From contig NZ_JAIVFV010000020.1 of the NCBI RefSeq assembly GCF_020829445.1, forward strand, positions 1 through 63,120: a stretch of DNA of 63,120 nt. The letters are read 5' to 3'. The position numbers and the translations under genes are program-made. Within the stretch, counting starts at the first letter, position 1; every line of letters starts with the position of its first letter. Positions 17,478-27,303 of this stretch are shown here, one piece after another. Below the pieces are notes generated by a model. It saw only the letters and a program-made list of their open reading frames with translations, had not been told where the DNA came from and did not search any database. Source of the stretch: Nostoc sp. CHAB 5836. GTDB lineage: Bacteria; Cyanobacteriota; Cyanobacteriia; Cyanobacteriales; Nostocaceae.

Positions 17478-20171
17478 ATGATTTCTAAAAAGTACCGTCG
17501 TCTATTAATCTTGATCCTTTCAGCGTTATTGGGACTGTTATCTAGTTTCACTATGCCAGCTTGGTCAAATTTTCCCATACATACGAATGCTACTCCTTTG
17601 GCATTAGCAAGGGAAGGTGAACAACGGTATAATGCTGGAGAATTAGAAGCAGCAGCCAAGTTATGGCAAGCGGCGGCTGAGGCTTATCAAAAAATCGGCG
17701 ATCGCCAGGGAAGGACTAAGAGTCTGATCAACAAATCCCAGGCTTTGCAAGATTTAGGATTGTATCCCAAAGCTTGCAATGCTTTACTCGAAGCTTTTGC
17801 GACCAAAAACCCCAACTGTAGCCAAACCGAAATTGAGCAACTCTACCAAACCTTGACTCAAAAGGGTGCTTCCCTGACCTTAACTGAAGCCATAGGCTTG
17901 CACAGCCTCGGTGATGTCTTACGCAAACAAGGGTTATTACAAAAGTCGCAAGAAATCTTGCAGTTAAGTCTGTCATCAATTGCGGAATCGCCGGAAAAAA
18001 GCTCAGTGCTACTGAGTTTAGGCAACACCGAACGGCTCTTAGGCAACCAAATCCGCGATCGCTGGGACTATGATGCAGTTACAGAAATTATTGATGCTAA
18101 ATCTTTCTTGGATGCTCTAGCGCCTTACAATCAAGCTATTAATTACTATATCCAAGCAGCAAAGGTAGCATCAGCGCCACCAATGCCGAAAATTCAGGCA
18201 CAACTTAATCACTTCCAGCTATTACTGGAGATGCAAAGATGGTGGGGTGAACAAACGCAACGCCGGATTGCTTCTTGGTCGAGATTGTCTGAATCTAAAT
18301 TAATTCAACGGGCAAAAGATTTTGCCTCTGGGTTGGAGTTGCAGTTGAGTCAAGATGCTCAAGCATTGCAAAATCAAATTTTACCTAAGCTAGCCACTCT
18401 TACTCCCAGTCGTGCTGCCATCTATGCCCAGATTAACTTTGCTGATTCTTTGATGCAAAGTGGACAAATAAATCATGTTGAACCTTTATTAAAGAATGCA
18501 CTACAACAGTCACGGTCTCTACAGGATAGACGAATCCAAACCTACGCTCTAGGGTATTTGGGCAAACTTTACCACAAACAAGGGCAGTTAAATCAGGCAA
18601 CCAAACTGACTCAGCAAGCACTGATGTTAGCTCAAGAACAAAATATCAGTGGTGATGCTAGGGAAATTACTTATCTTTGGCAATCTCAGTTGGGAAGTTT
18701 ACTGCGGAAACAGGGAGATATCAAAGGAGCGATCGCAGCTTACACCGCCGCCTTTAATACTTTGCAATCCCTACGCAGCGATTTAAACGCCAACAATCAA
18801 GATGTCCAGTTTGACTTTCTCCAAGAAGTCAAACCTGTCTATCTAGAATTAGCAGATTTGCTCTTGAAGTCAAAGTTGAGTGACAACGAATTAACTTCGC
18901 TAATAGTGTCTAATCCTACCATTAAGCAGGAAAAGTCGGAAACTAAAAACTCTCAAAAACGTCTAGAATTTGCCCGCCAGGTGATAGAATCTCTGCAATT
19001 AGCAGAACTGGATAACTTTTTCCAAGACCCCTGTTCTGAAACAGCAAATGTCGCGTTGCAAATTGATAATATTGATTCCAATGCAGCTGTAATTTATCCG
19101 ATTGTTTTGCCAGATCGCTTAGAAGTCATCCTTTCAGTGTCGGGAAAACCCTTGCAGGAAGTAGTAATTCCGATCAGTGAAAAGGAAGTTAATGAGACTC
19201 TAGATCGGCTTTACGATAATTTAGACAACGTTAGTATCAATAACTCGGCACGAAATATTCTCTCAACTTCTAACCCCAATCCCAAAGAATTAAAGGAAAA
19301 TCTTCAGACGCTTTTACCAATTTTTACAGAAGTTTATAACTGGCTAATTAAACCTTTCGAGATACAGCTAGATCCTAAGCAAATCAAAAGTTTAGTTTTT
19401 GTACTAAATGGGAGATTGCAGAGAGTACCAATAGCTGCGCTCTACGATGGACAAAATTATCTCATTGAAAAATATAGCCTTGCCTTGGCTCCGAGCCTAC
19501 AACTGCTCGCTCCTAAACAATTGGAAAGGAAACAACTTAAGGTCTTAGCTGCTGGAGTTAGCGAGGAAATTAAGATACAAGGAGAATTTTTTGCTGCACT
19601 GGTTAATGTTCCCAAGGAATTAGACCAAATTAAACAAACTTTTCCTGCTTCCCAAAAGCTGCTCAATCAAGAGTTTACGGTCAAAACTATTCAAAAACAA
19701 TTGAAATCAAATTTCCCTGTGATCCATCTAGCCACTCATGGGCTATTTAGTTCTAATCCTTTGAAGAATTTTATTATTACAGGGGATGGGGAAAGTATCA
19801 GTATTAAAGAGTTGAGTGCTTTGCTAAGAGAACCAGGCACACCCATAGAATTACTGGTGCTGAGTGCCTGTGAAACTGCCACTGGCGATGAACGAGCCGT
19901 CTTAGGCTTGGCAGGAATGGCTGTCCGTTCCGGGGCACGCAGTACCCTTGCCACTCTCTGGCCTGTAGGGGATGCTTCTACCGCCCAATTTATGGGTGAA
20001 TTTTATCAAGACCTGAAAAAGCCAGGAGGGAAACAAGCAGATGCTCTCAAGAACGCTCAACTATCGCTGTTAGAATCTTTGAAGCTGAATCCACCTTTTC
20101 AGGAGTTGCAGAATTTACCACCTCATCCTTATTATTGGGCACCTTATGTTTTAGTCGGAAATTGGCAATAA
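17478..20171 (+). CDS. Exported TPR-CHAT protein (caspase-like)
   Basis: An 897-residue protein with an N-terminal signal peptide (RLLILILSALLGLLSSFTMP, cleaved near AWS), a TPR-rich helical region to about residue 500 (for example LARAEG-like EQRYNAGELEAAAKLWQAAA) and a C-terminal CHAT domain. The CHAT dyad is visible: His754 in VIHLATHGLF and Cys798 in LVLSACETATGDERAVLG, followed by GLAGMAVRSGARSTLATLWP. CHAT domains are caspase-related proteases; the substrate is unknown. The start is put at 17478 because it gives a clean signal peptide; the in-frame ATG at 17346 would add 44 residues encoded by a repeat element. It follows tpsA and tpsB in the same direction, suggesting a role with the secreted hemagglutinin. 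Confidence 0.88.
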   Translation: MISKKYRRLLILILSALLGLLSSFTMPAWSNFPIHTNATPLALAREGEQRYNAGELEAAAKLWQAAAEAYQKIGDRQGRTKSLINKSQALQDLGLYPKACNALLEAFATKNPNCSQTEIEQLYQTLTQKGASLTLTEAIGLHSLGDVLRKQGLLQKSQEILQLSLSSIAESPEKSSVLLSLGNTERLLGNQIRDRWDYDAVTEIIDAKSFLDALAPYNQAINYYIQAAKVASAPPMPKIQAQLNHFQLLLEMQRWWGEQTQRRIASWSRLSESKLIQRAKDFASGLELQLSQDAQALQNQILPKLATLTPSRAAIYAQINFADSLMQSGQINHVEPLLKNALQQSRSLQDRRIQTYALGYLGKLYHKQGQLNQATKLTQQALMLAQEQNISGDAREITYLWQSQLGSLLRKQGDIKGAIAAYTAAFNTLQSLRSDLNANNQDVQFDFLQEVKPVYLELADLLLKSKLSDNELTSLIVSNPTIKQEKSETKNSQKRLEFARQVIESLQLAELDNFFQDPCSETANVALQIDNIDSNAAVIYPIVLPDRLEVILSVSGKPLQEVVIPISEKEVNETLDRLYDNLDNVSINNSARNILSTSNPNPKELKENLQTLLPIFTEVYNWLIKPFEIQLDPKQIKSLVFVLNGRLQRVPIAALYDGQNYLIEKYSLALAPSLQLLAPKQLERKQLKVLAAGVSEEIKIQGEFFAALVNVPKELDQIKQTFPASQKLLNQEFTVKTIQKQLKSNFPVIHLATHGLFSSNPLKNFIITGDGESISIKELSALLREPGTPIELLVLSACETATGDERAVLGLAGMAVRSGARSTLATLWPVGDASTAQFMGEFYQDLKKPGGKQADALKNAQLSLLESLKLNPPFQELQNLPPHPYYWAPYVLVGNWQ

Positions 20172-20374
20172 TAAGCTGTCGCGCATCTAATATCATGTGC
20201 GGTTGATTACTTACTAAGCCCCAAGAACCCCACCCCCAACCCCTCGCCGCTCTTCGGGCGTGTATACACAAGTCGGCAGACCTCTCCCCAAACCCCTCGC
20301 GATCGCAATTATGCCCTGAGTGTGGAGGGCGTTTTGTCTGGGTTGATTGGAGTCATGTTATGTTTGCGACTCAT

Positions 20375-21430
20375 TTAAATCCGTTGCAATGCTCCAGAAC
20401 TTCTTAGTTCTGCTAAGTTGGTATTGCCAGTACAAAATAAAGCTGTTTCAAGTTCAGCAATCAGAACTTCAACCAACTCATCAACGGCAACTTCCGATTT
20501 GACGGCGGCTTCTAAAAAAGGTCGGGCTAAACCTGCTAAATCGGCTCCTAAAGCGATCGCTTTGGCGACATCCAATCCGTTGATTAACCCGCCAGAAGCA
20601 ATCAAGGGAATTGTCGAAGGTATGGCCCTGATGGAGTTGACACACTCTGCGGTTGGTAAACCCCAATCAGCAAAAGTTTGTCCCAAACGGCGCTGCTTAT
20701 TGTGTGCAGCGCGTTGGCTTTCCACTTTTGCCCAAGAAGTTCCCCCTGCTCCAGCCACATCAATGGCTGAAACCCCTGCATCAATTAACTTTTGTGCGAT
20801 CGCCGCAGAAATGCCATTTCCCACTTCTTTGACAACAACGGGAATGGGTAGTTGCTGACAAAGCTGGGTAATTTTACTCAATAGTCCCCGAAAATTTGTA
20901 TCCCCCCGTGATTGCACACACTCTTGCAGAGGGTTCAAATGCAAAATCAGCGCATCAGCTTCCAAGGAATTTACAAGGTGCAAACAATCATCAAGCCCAC
21001 ATCCATAATTTAGTTGCACAGCCCCTAAGTTTGCTAACAACAGAATGTCAGGAGCAAAGGAGCGCACGGCAAAGGTAGAGGCTAAATGAGGCTGTTCAAT
21101 GACAATTCGTTGGGAACCAACTCCCATTGCTAATCGGTAGCGTTGAGCAACAGTTGCTAAACGAGTGTTAACTAGCTGCGCCAATTCGGTTCCCCCTGTC
21201 ATGGAAGAAATTAGCAGGGGAGCGCCGAGATTTTTGCCCAAGAAGGTTGTTTGCACATTAATCTCACTGCGGTTGATTTCAGGCAGACAATCATGAGTAA
21301 AGCGATAGCACTCAAATCCACTAGTTACGTGCTGAAACTGGACATCTTCTTCTAAGCAGACACGTAGGTGGTCGGCTTTGCGAGTCTCAATGTCAGTTAC
21401 AGCATTCACTGATGGTACAGTAGTAGTCAT
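20375..21430 (-). CDS. fni: Type 2 isopentenyl-diphosphate delta-isomerase
   Basis: FMN- and NADPH-dependent enzyme that interconverts IPP and DMAPP at the end of the MEP isoprenoid pathway; cyanobacteria use this type. The 351-residue product has the family marks: [17 protein letters not shown] near the N-terminus, [26 protein letters not shown], the glycine-rich [16 protein letters not shown] and the flavin-phosphate site [19 protein letters not shown]. The start is placed at 21430 (MTTTVPSV); an upstream in-frame ATG at 21511 would add 27 residues without family similarity. It is divergent from the CHAT gene's strand, and no operon partner is visible. Confidence 0.92.
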   Translation of the reverse strand: MTTTVPSVNAVTDIETRKADHLRVCLEEDVQFQHVTSGFECYRFTHDCLPEINRSEINVQTTFLGKNLGAPLLISSMTGGTELAQLVNTRLATVAQRYRLAMGVGSQRIVIEQPHLASTFAVRSFAPDILLLANLGAVQLNYGCGLDDCLHLVNSLEADALILHLNPLQECVQSRGDTNFRGLLSKITQLCQQLPIPVVVKEVGNGISAAIAQKLIDAGVSAIDVAGAGGTSWAKVESQRAAHNKQRRLGQTFADWGLPTAECVNSIRAIPSTIPLIASGGLINGLDVAKAIALGADLAGLARPFLEAAVKSEVAVDELVEVLIAELETALFCTGNTNLAELRSSGALQRI

Positions 21431-21612
21431 AATGGTTTTTGTTGACGACGGGTTAGCTACTTGATCATTCTTAGCAAAATTATGACCCGTAGCAGCGAGA
21501 GAATATTGCATTGCTGTCGTCCAACTTCCACAAAATTTTTACACGTTCCTTTTCTTTTACTAAAGTCATTTCATTTTTTCCTACTTTTCATCATATCCAT
21601 TTCGTTGTGTAA

Positions 21613-21700
21613 TAGACATCTGGTGAAATTAAATATGCGTTACCCAGAACCCTTGTAGAGACGTAGCAGTGCTACGTCTCTACATTTTTGGAGATGTCTA
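21613..21700. mobile_element. TAGACATCTGGTG family MITE, copy 1
   Basis: It runs TAGACATCTGGTGAAATT to GGAGATGTCTA with an internal palindrome GACGTAGCAGTGCTACGTC. Its right end lies one base from the stop codon of the PEP-CTERM gene. Six further copies in this window are at 28946, 36376, 39952, 52378, 56845 and 60726. Confidence 0.9.
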
Positions 21701-21701
21701 A

Positions 21702-24485
21702 TTAACGCTGACGCTTCACAAAGATGAATAGGGCGATCGCACTCACACCTAAAAGCCATCCCCCTGATGCTTCCGGGACGCTAACTTTCAAGGGATTAAT
21801 GGGTTTAGAGAGATTTTCCTTACCATTCTCAACTTTCCGGTCAAAGCGATCGCTTTGGGCTTCTGCTTCTTTGAGTAACTGTCTTTGTTCATCGTTAACT
21901 AATACCAACATCGAAGAATAAGGGCTGACAATCTTGTACTTTTTGGCTACAGCGTGAATCGCATCCAAACCTTTGAGGTTGTCTAACTTAATTTTTTTAC
22001 TCAAACCTAAAATTAATTGTCTGGCCGCTAATGGCAATAAATCATCTTGTTGGTTATTAGTTGCAATTGCTGTATCTAATGTTTGCAGATACCAAGCATA
22101 ACCATTAACAACACTTACAACAGAGTCACTTAAAACTGATTTAGTAGCAATTCGTTGCAGCACCTCCGAAATATCAACACCAACTCCACCACCACTATCT
22201 TGTAATGATTTAATGATGCCATCGTTATAAGCCCCAGGTAATCCACCTAGATGTACCATCCACAAAGGTGCAGGCGTTTCGGGGACGGTTTTCTTGTTCT
22301 TCGACAATTCATAACTACCTTCATCACTCAACAGCAAAACGACATCATAAGCTGTATCTCCACGCAAGTTATTAAACTGCGTCAGCATTTCTTGGGGCTG
22401 AATTGTGCCGTAAAAGGTGACTTTTTCCGGTTGGAATTGCTGGAGATCATCTAACCGTTTGGGTGTCACTCCAGGAGTTACACTGATATATAAATCTGCA
22501 TCGTTGTTTGTCAAATCATTATCTGCAAAGCCGTGTTTTTTCAACCATGATAATGTTTGCACCAATTCTTTAATATGTTCCCCCATGCTACGAGAGGTAT
22601 CGAGAACTACAGCAACTCGCTGGTTTTTGGGTAAGGTATAATCTTGACGAGATAAAGGTTTAGCTAATATTTTGTAGCCTTCCTCTAAATTGACTTCATG
22701 CAATACAGGCTGAATTTTTCCACTCGCTGGGATGAATTCTTCTAACCAAGCATCGTTTTTCAAACTGATTTCTTTACCGTTGCGGATACGCTTGGTTTGA
22801 TTAGTCCAGAATATATTACGTCTTTCCCCTAAATCGGGCATTTCCCAACCCAAGTCTTGTCCCAGCACTTTGTAACTTAACCATAGGTGCATTTCTGTGG
22901 GAAGTGGTGGTTGCCCTTCTATTTGTTGTACATTGTTAGGAGGAATAGGAAAAGCCCGTAAGCGATAATGTCTCGGCCCTACTTGTTCCAACAAAGCTGG
23001 ATCTATAGGTCGTGAACGTCTAACTTGAGAATTATAAACTTTCTGGGCAGCACCGCGACTAGAGACAACAAAAGGAAAACGTTGGTCTAATTTATTAGTA
23101 TCTCCCAACCATAAGCCAGTAATTACAGCGCTTTCTGGCAAAGAAAAGGAGTAAAAAACTTCCTGGACTTCTCGTGTTTGATTTTTATAAACTTCGTACA
23201 ATTCCACATCAGCCCAATCACCATGTTCTTGAACTGTGACTTGTTGTGATAACAATAAAACTTTTTTTTCGTTGATATTTAATAAACCTGCTTTAACTTC
23301 TTGTTCGTTAAAAGTAGATTGTACTGCGTGACTAACTGCTGTTTTTTCTGCTTTTTGTAGAGGTGTATCAAAAAAATCGGCATAAAGTTTCTCTGCCTTG
23401 GCAGAATCTTTCTCATCACCATTATATAAAAATGGCGACATCAGAAAGTTATAAGTTGCTTGCAATCCATCAGCAGCCGATTTATCTAAGCCTAATACAT
23501 GACGATACATAGCGCTGATGTGGTTATTTTCTTCCTTGCTGCTCAAGTAACGGTAAGAAGATAAATAAGCATTAACTAATCCTGTACGGATTTGTTCTGA
23601 CTTGCCTACGAGGGTTTGGCGATCGCGATCATTTTTAGGTGTATTAGCTAAGAGTGAAAAAGCTAATACTTGGGGTTGTTGTTGTAAAGATACAAAAGTA
23701 ACTGCAAAGGCCACAACAACTGCACCAGCACCAGCAAATGTTTTATTTTTACCATGTTCTAAAGCAAAAGCTCTTAAAATTTTTGCTCCCGAATGGACAT
23801 ACATTGCTGTTAATGCTGATGGCATAGCAATAAACAATGTGGCACTAAAACCAAGAATAGCTAGCCAAGTGACAATCAGTAATAACCCGCCCACAAAAGC
23901 TGAGTGATATAGTACATCCCATAATGATTTTACCCATGCAAATTTGATGAATTCTTGCAACAGAAATACTGCTAATGGCAAGGCATAAAATAACAACACC
24001 GCGCCCGCATAAATGCCAAATACCAGCATTAATGTATGGGCTAACATTTGTACCCATTGCAAACCACTTTTGCGTCGGTCAGCATAACCCCAAAATAATT
24101 GTCCAGCAAAAGCAGCTATACATATGCCCGTTGTTATGAGAATTTGGCTACTAGCTGATGTTAGTTCTCGAATCACAAATAACCGCAACAAACACAACAC
24201 AAATAGCGGTGCTTCTACACCATAAAATAGGCGAATTAGTTGTAAAGGTTGTTTAATAAACCTCCAGCCACCGATAATACTGGAAATTGTGGGAATGGCA
24301 ATTAAAGTAACTAGAGTCAAGGAAAACTCAGTTGGGATATCACCTGTTAAGGTTGCCTGAAATAATGGCACACCTACGTATGGTAATATCCCCACATAAA
24401 CTAACATTAAAAATGTCAGGTTCCAGAGCCAAAAAATTCCGTAAAAACTTGTATTCCAAAACAATTTCACAGCTTTACTCCTCAT
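21702..24485 (-). CDS. PEP-CTERM family integral membrane protein (TIGR02921-like) with VIT/vWA-type region
   Basis: A 927-residue protein with about eight membrane helices in the first 270 residues, then a large extracytoplasmic part. The middle resembles a vault-type (VIT) domain (VLLLSQQVTVQEHGDWADVEL ahead of YEVYKNQTREVQEVFYSF), followed by a vWA-like fold with AVVLDTSRSMGEH, a MIDAS-type DxSxS. The C-terminus is a PEP-CTERM tail: VPEASGGW, a hydrophobic stretch, then KRQR. PEP-CTERM tails are recognised by exosortases; none is encoded in this window. I recall the family as TIGR02921; the biological role is unknown. The stop codon is one base from a MITE. Confidence 0.8.
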   Translation of the reverse strand: MRSKAVKLFWNTSFYGIFWLWNLTFLMLVYVGILPYVGVPLFQATLTGDIPTEFSLTLVTLIAIPTISSIIGGWRFIKQPLQLIRLFYGVEAPLFVLCLLRLFVIRELTSASSQILITTGICIAAFAGQLFWGYADRRKSGLQWVQMLAHTLMLVFGIYAGAVLLFYALPLAVFLLQEFIKFAWVKSLWDVLYHSAFVGGLLLIVTWLAILGFSATLFIAMPSALTAMYVHSGAKILRAFALEHGKNKTFAGAGAVVVAFAVTFVSLQQQPQVLAFSLLANTPKNDRDRQTLVGKSEQIRTGLVNAYLSSYRYLSSKEENNHISAMYRHVLGLDKSAADGLQATYNFLMSPFLYNGDEKDSAKAEKLYADFFDTPLQKAEKTAVSHAVQSTFNEQEVKAGLLNINEKKVLLLSQQVTVQEHGDWADVELYEVYKNQTREVQEVFYSFSLPESAVITGLWLGDTNKLDQRFPFVVSSRGAAQKVYNSQVRRSRPIDPALLEQVGPRHYRLRAFPIPPNNVQQIEGQPPLPTEMHLWLSYKVLGQDLGWEMPDLGERRNIFWTNQTKRIRNGKEISLKNDAWLEEFIPASGKIQPVLHEVNLEEGYKILAKPLSRQDYTLPKNQRVAVVLDTSRSMGEHIKELVQTLSWLKKHGFADNDLTNNDADLYISVTPGVTPKRLDDLQQFQPEKVTFYGTIQPQEMLTQFNNLRGDTAYDVVLLLSDEGSYELSKNKKTVPETPAPLWMVHLGGLPGAYNDGIIKSLQDSGGGVGVDISEVLQRIATKSVLSDSVVSVVNGYAWYLQTLDTAIATNNQQDDLLPLAARQLILGLSKKIKLDNLKGLDAIHAVAKKYKIVSPYSSMLVLVNDEQRQLLKEAEAQSDRFDRKVENGKENLSKPINPLKVSVPEASGGWLLGVSAIALFIFVKRQR

Positions 24486-24541
24486 AAAATTGACGTTCCT
24501 GCACCCATACCCCAGCTTTGAAAGAATGGAAACGGGGTTTC

Positions 24542-24672
24542 TAAGTAGGTCGGCGCAATTAAAGCTAACTGACTAAGGCTGTCATTTGTCATTTGTCCTT
24601 CGTCATTTACAAGGGTTTTAAGCTTATTTACGTTTCGTAACATATTTATGTTTTTTCGCGCCAACTTACTTA
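24542..24672. mobile_element. 131-bp TAAGTAGG-ended element with both ends
   Basis: TAAGTAGGTCGGCGCAATTA at the left is answered by GCGCCAACTTACTTA at the right. The interior has GCTAACTGACTAAGGCTGTC and TTTGTCA heptamers. It lies just upstream of the PEP-CTERM gene. Confidence 0.8.
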
Positions 24673-25453
24673 GTACCAGGGCTATTTCATTCTCATCTAG
24701 CCCGCCTCAGAATGAATTCTGAGTCTAAGGGACTTCCAAATAAAAATTCTAGTTCCCCCTCTCTCATGTTTGGGACAAGGGGTTAGGGCTATCAAAGTTT
24801 TTGCACATTTGGGATGCTCCCTTACGAAGAACTTGCCTACCCATCAATTTAAACTTGGGAGATGTCTAGTATACTTTATGACTTTTAAAACAACCTCTAA
24901 AAGAGCTAAGTAAGTCGGCGGACTGTTCGGTGTCGCTTAATTCCTCTATCCCCAGATTTCCTTACTCAGCACCCTATCCCAGTAAGCTGTTCCACATTTA
25001 AATTGCGTAACTAGGGCGCTCATGTTGCCCACCCCACAAGAGTTTGATTGAATCTGGTTATGCAATTTAGATGTTTTTTAGCTTAACCATGTCCTGTTGT
25101 CCGCCAGTGCATCCGCTCAAAGTCGCGGATGTCCTCTTTTATCCCGAATTTCTGACAAACAATAAAAAATCAATTTACATGACCTGAAGTAAGACTTGAC
25201 AATTCAGGTCATTTGGAAAGCCGACTTTTCACGGTATGTGGAAAACCTCTCTCTAAATCTCTCTTCCTTTAAGGAGAGAGACTTTGAATTTTCCCCCTTC
25301 CCGAAACGAGAAGGGGGTTAGGGGGGATCAACAAGTGCCTAAAATCACAGTCAAATACTTTTAAAACATCCTCTAAGACATTTTTTGATCCATCATCAAT
25401 TGAAATCTTAAGTAAGATATGAGAATTAGTAACCAAGAGTTCAAGCTTTGCCG
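24673..25453. other. Gene-free stretch upstream of cbiX, made of element remnants
   Basis: An inverted pair AGCTGTTCCACATTTAAATTGCG (24985) and AATTTAGATGTTTTTTAGCT (to 25083) delimits one element of about 100 bp. From 25197 a truncated relative of the 146-bp CTGACAATTCAGG element begins (TGACAATTCAGGTCAT), and its interior resembles that of the 30849 copy. A lone ACTTTTAAAACATCCTCT end is near 25360. No gene is evident. Confidence 0.6.
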
Positions 25454-26221
25454 ATGTCATCTGCCTATCTGCTAGTGTCTCACGGAAGTCGCGATCGCCG
25501 CCCAGAAATTGCTATGCAGCAACTAGCAAAGCTGGTATGTAAAAAATTGCCGAAAAACCAGAACTCATCAAATAGCGAACATCTGGTTGGTATCGCTGCT
25601 TTAGAAATGAATCCTCAGCCTTTACACGAGCAAATTGTTGAATTTGCTCAGAGCGCTTTTGGTGATGTGTGCGGCGGGCTACGCCTACGCAAAGTGTCTG
25701 AAAACGAGAATTACCTCCAAATTTTACCGTTATTTCTGCTACCGGGAGTCCACGTAATGTCAGATATTCCAGCCGAAGTAGCACTAGCACAGCACACTCT
25801 TGGTCAAGATATCATGATTGAGTTGCAACCACATTTAGGCTCTCACCCCAAATTAGAGAAATTGCTGGCAAAGCAAATAGCTGCTATTAAAGCAGAAGCA
25901 TGGATTCTATTAGCTCATGGTAGCCGTCGCCCTCTTTCTCAAGAACCTGTGGAAGCAATGGCGGCGAGTTTGGGAATGGTGAGTGCTTATTGGGCTAATC
26001 CTTTGAGTTTAGAATCACGCGTAAAAGAGTTGGTAGCTGCTGGTTATAAAGAAATTGCTATCTTCCCATACTTTTTATTCGCTGGTGGAATAACTGATGC
26101 GATCGCTGCCTCAATAGAGGAGCTAAAATTACAATTTTCTGCGGTGAATTTTCAATTGGCGCAGCCATTGGGAGCAAGTGCAGAATTAGTCGAGCTAATT
26201 TGGGATTTAACAGATAGATGA
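25454..26221 (+). CDS. cbiX: Sirohydrochlorin chelatase (CbiX/SirB type)
   Basis: Inserts a divalent metal (Co for cobalamin or Fe for siroheme) into sirohydrochlorin. The 255-residue long form has two CbiX halves, each opening with a metal-site motif: LLVSHGSRDRRPE and ILLAHGSRRPLSQ; the first half also has LPLFLLPGVHVMSDIPAEV. About 12 extra residues (GGLRLRKVSENEN region) come from a dispersed repeat of type GGCGGGCTACGCCTACGC. The start is the ATG at 25454; a TTG two codons upstream is less likely. It overlaps cobA by ATGA, so translation is probably coupled and the product pathway shared. Co versus Fe specificity cannot be read from the sequence. Confidence 0.9.
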   Translation: MSSAYLLVSHGSRDRRPEIAMQQLAKLVCKKLPKNQNSSNSEHLVGIAALEMNPQPLHEQIVEFAQSAFGDVCGGLRLRKVSENENYLQILPLFLLPGVHVMSDIPAEVALAQHTLGQDIMIELQPHLGSHPKLEKLLAKQIAAIKAEAWILLAHGSRRPLSQEPVEAMAASLGMVSAYWANPLSLESRVKELVAAGYKEIAIFPYFLFAGGITDAIAASIEELKLQFSAVNFQLAQPLGASAELVELIWDLTDR

Positions 26222-26997
26222 GCCGCAGAGAAAAACAGGATAACAAGTATTTGGGAAAGGTTTATTTAGTAGGTGCGGGGCCAGGTGATCCAGGACTAAT
26301 AACCCTGAAGGCGAAAGGTTTGTTGGAATGTGCAGATGTAGTGATCTATGATGCCTTGGTGAGTCCGGCAATTCTGGCAATGATTAATCCCCAAGCAGAG
26401 CAAATTAATGCTGGTAAGCGTGCGGGGAGACATTCGCTGTTGCAAGAAGAAACAACTCAATTGTTGATTGATAAAGCGCAGGATCATCCAATTGTAGTGC
26501 GGCTAAAGGGTGGCGACCCGTTTATTTTTGGTCGCGGTGGCGAAGAGATGACAGAGTTAGTCAAAGCTGGAATATCAACAGAAGTTGTGCCAGGTATCAC
26601 ATCGGGGATTGCAGCAGCAGCCTACGCAGGTATTCCTTTAACTCATCGGCTATATAGTTCCTCAGTGACTTTTGTAACTGGTCATGAAGCTAATGCTACG
26701 TATAAACCGAGAGTGAATTGGAGTGCGATCGCTCACGGTTCCCAAACCATTGTAATTTATATGGGAATTCACAATCTGCCTTATATTGTCGAACAGTTAA
26801 TTGCAGCTGGGTTGAGTTTAGAAACGCCCATTGCTTTAGTGCGCTGGGGTACGCGGCCAGAACAAGAAGAATTGATTGGGACATTAGAGACAATTGTCAA
26901 ACAGGTAGAGCAAACTGGATTTGGTGCGCCTGCGATCGCAGTCATTGGAGAAGTAGTGAATATGCACAGTATTTTGTCTGCTTGTCGTCCAGTTTGA
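26218..26997 (+). CDS. cobA: Uroporphyrinogen-III C-methyltransferase
   Basis: SAM-dependent enzyme that methylates uroporphyrinogen III at C2 and C7 to give precorrin-2, the branch point to siroheme and cobalamin. The 259 residues show the family signatures VYLVGAGPGDPGLITLKA near the N-terminus, VVRLKGGDPFIFGRGGEE and VVPGITSGIAAAAYAGIP, with TLTHR-like PLTHR following. It is a stand-alone methyltransferase without HemD or CysG fusions. The start ATG overlaps the cbiX stop (ATGA). The next step, sirohydrochlorin formation, would need a precorrin-2 dehydrogenase not seen here. Confidence 0.95.
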   Translation: MSRREKQDNKYLGKVYLVGAGPGDPGLITLKAKGLLECADVVIYDALVSPAILAMINPQAEQINAGKRAGRHSLLQEETTQLLIDKAQDHPIVVRLKGGDPFIFGRGGEEMTELVKAGISTEVVPGITSGIAAAAYAGIPLTHRLYSSSVTFVTGHEANATYKPRVNWSAIAHGSQTIVIYMGIHNLPYIVEQLIAAGLSLETPIALVRWGTRPEQEELIGTLETIVKQVEQTGFGAPAIAVIGEVVNMHSILSACRPV

Positions 26998-27109
26998 TGG
27001 TTGACGCAAAGCTTGTTGTTTCGTATCTCTAGCAACCCCATGAGCAAGTGGCATGGATTTAGGGGGATCTAAAATGTTTTTTTACCAACAAGAGGACTTT
27101 TCAAACAAC

Positions 27110-27231
27110 CTCTTACGCAAGTGTGACAAAAAATAAAAGCTTTTAGTTTGTAGTCAGGGCTTCAGCCCTGATTTCGAGGACTAAAGTCCTGACTACAAAC
27201 TCCAAATAATATGCCAGTTGCGTAAATCCTA
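27110..27231. mobile_element. Partial TAGGACTTACGCAA-type element
   Basis: CTTACGCAAGTGTGACAAAAAA at the left and AATATGCCAGTTGCGTAAAT at the right match the ends of the 8806-9093 element. The inside has hairpins GCAGGGCTTCAGCCCTG-like and GGACTAAAGTCC. The left terminus is lost next to another element end (CTTTTCAAACAACCTCT). Confidence 0.7.
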
Positions 27232-27303
27232 ACCCTTTTATTTACCAAAAATCGCGGATCTCGGCAGTTGCGATCGCACAACATTTCGTATTTTCAGATG
27301 ACC

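Noticed and set aside
17478..20171. TPR-CHAT as part of a type III-E CRISPR (Craspase) system
   Set aside because: No gRAMP, Cas1/2 or CRISPR array is present, and the protein has a signal peptide.
20418..20858. A 146-codon frame antisense to fni
   Set aside because: It is the complement of a clear isomerase gene, with no family similarity of its own.
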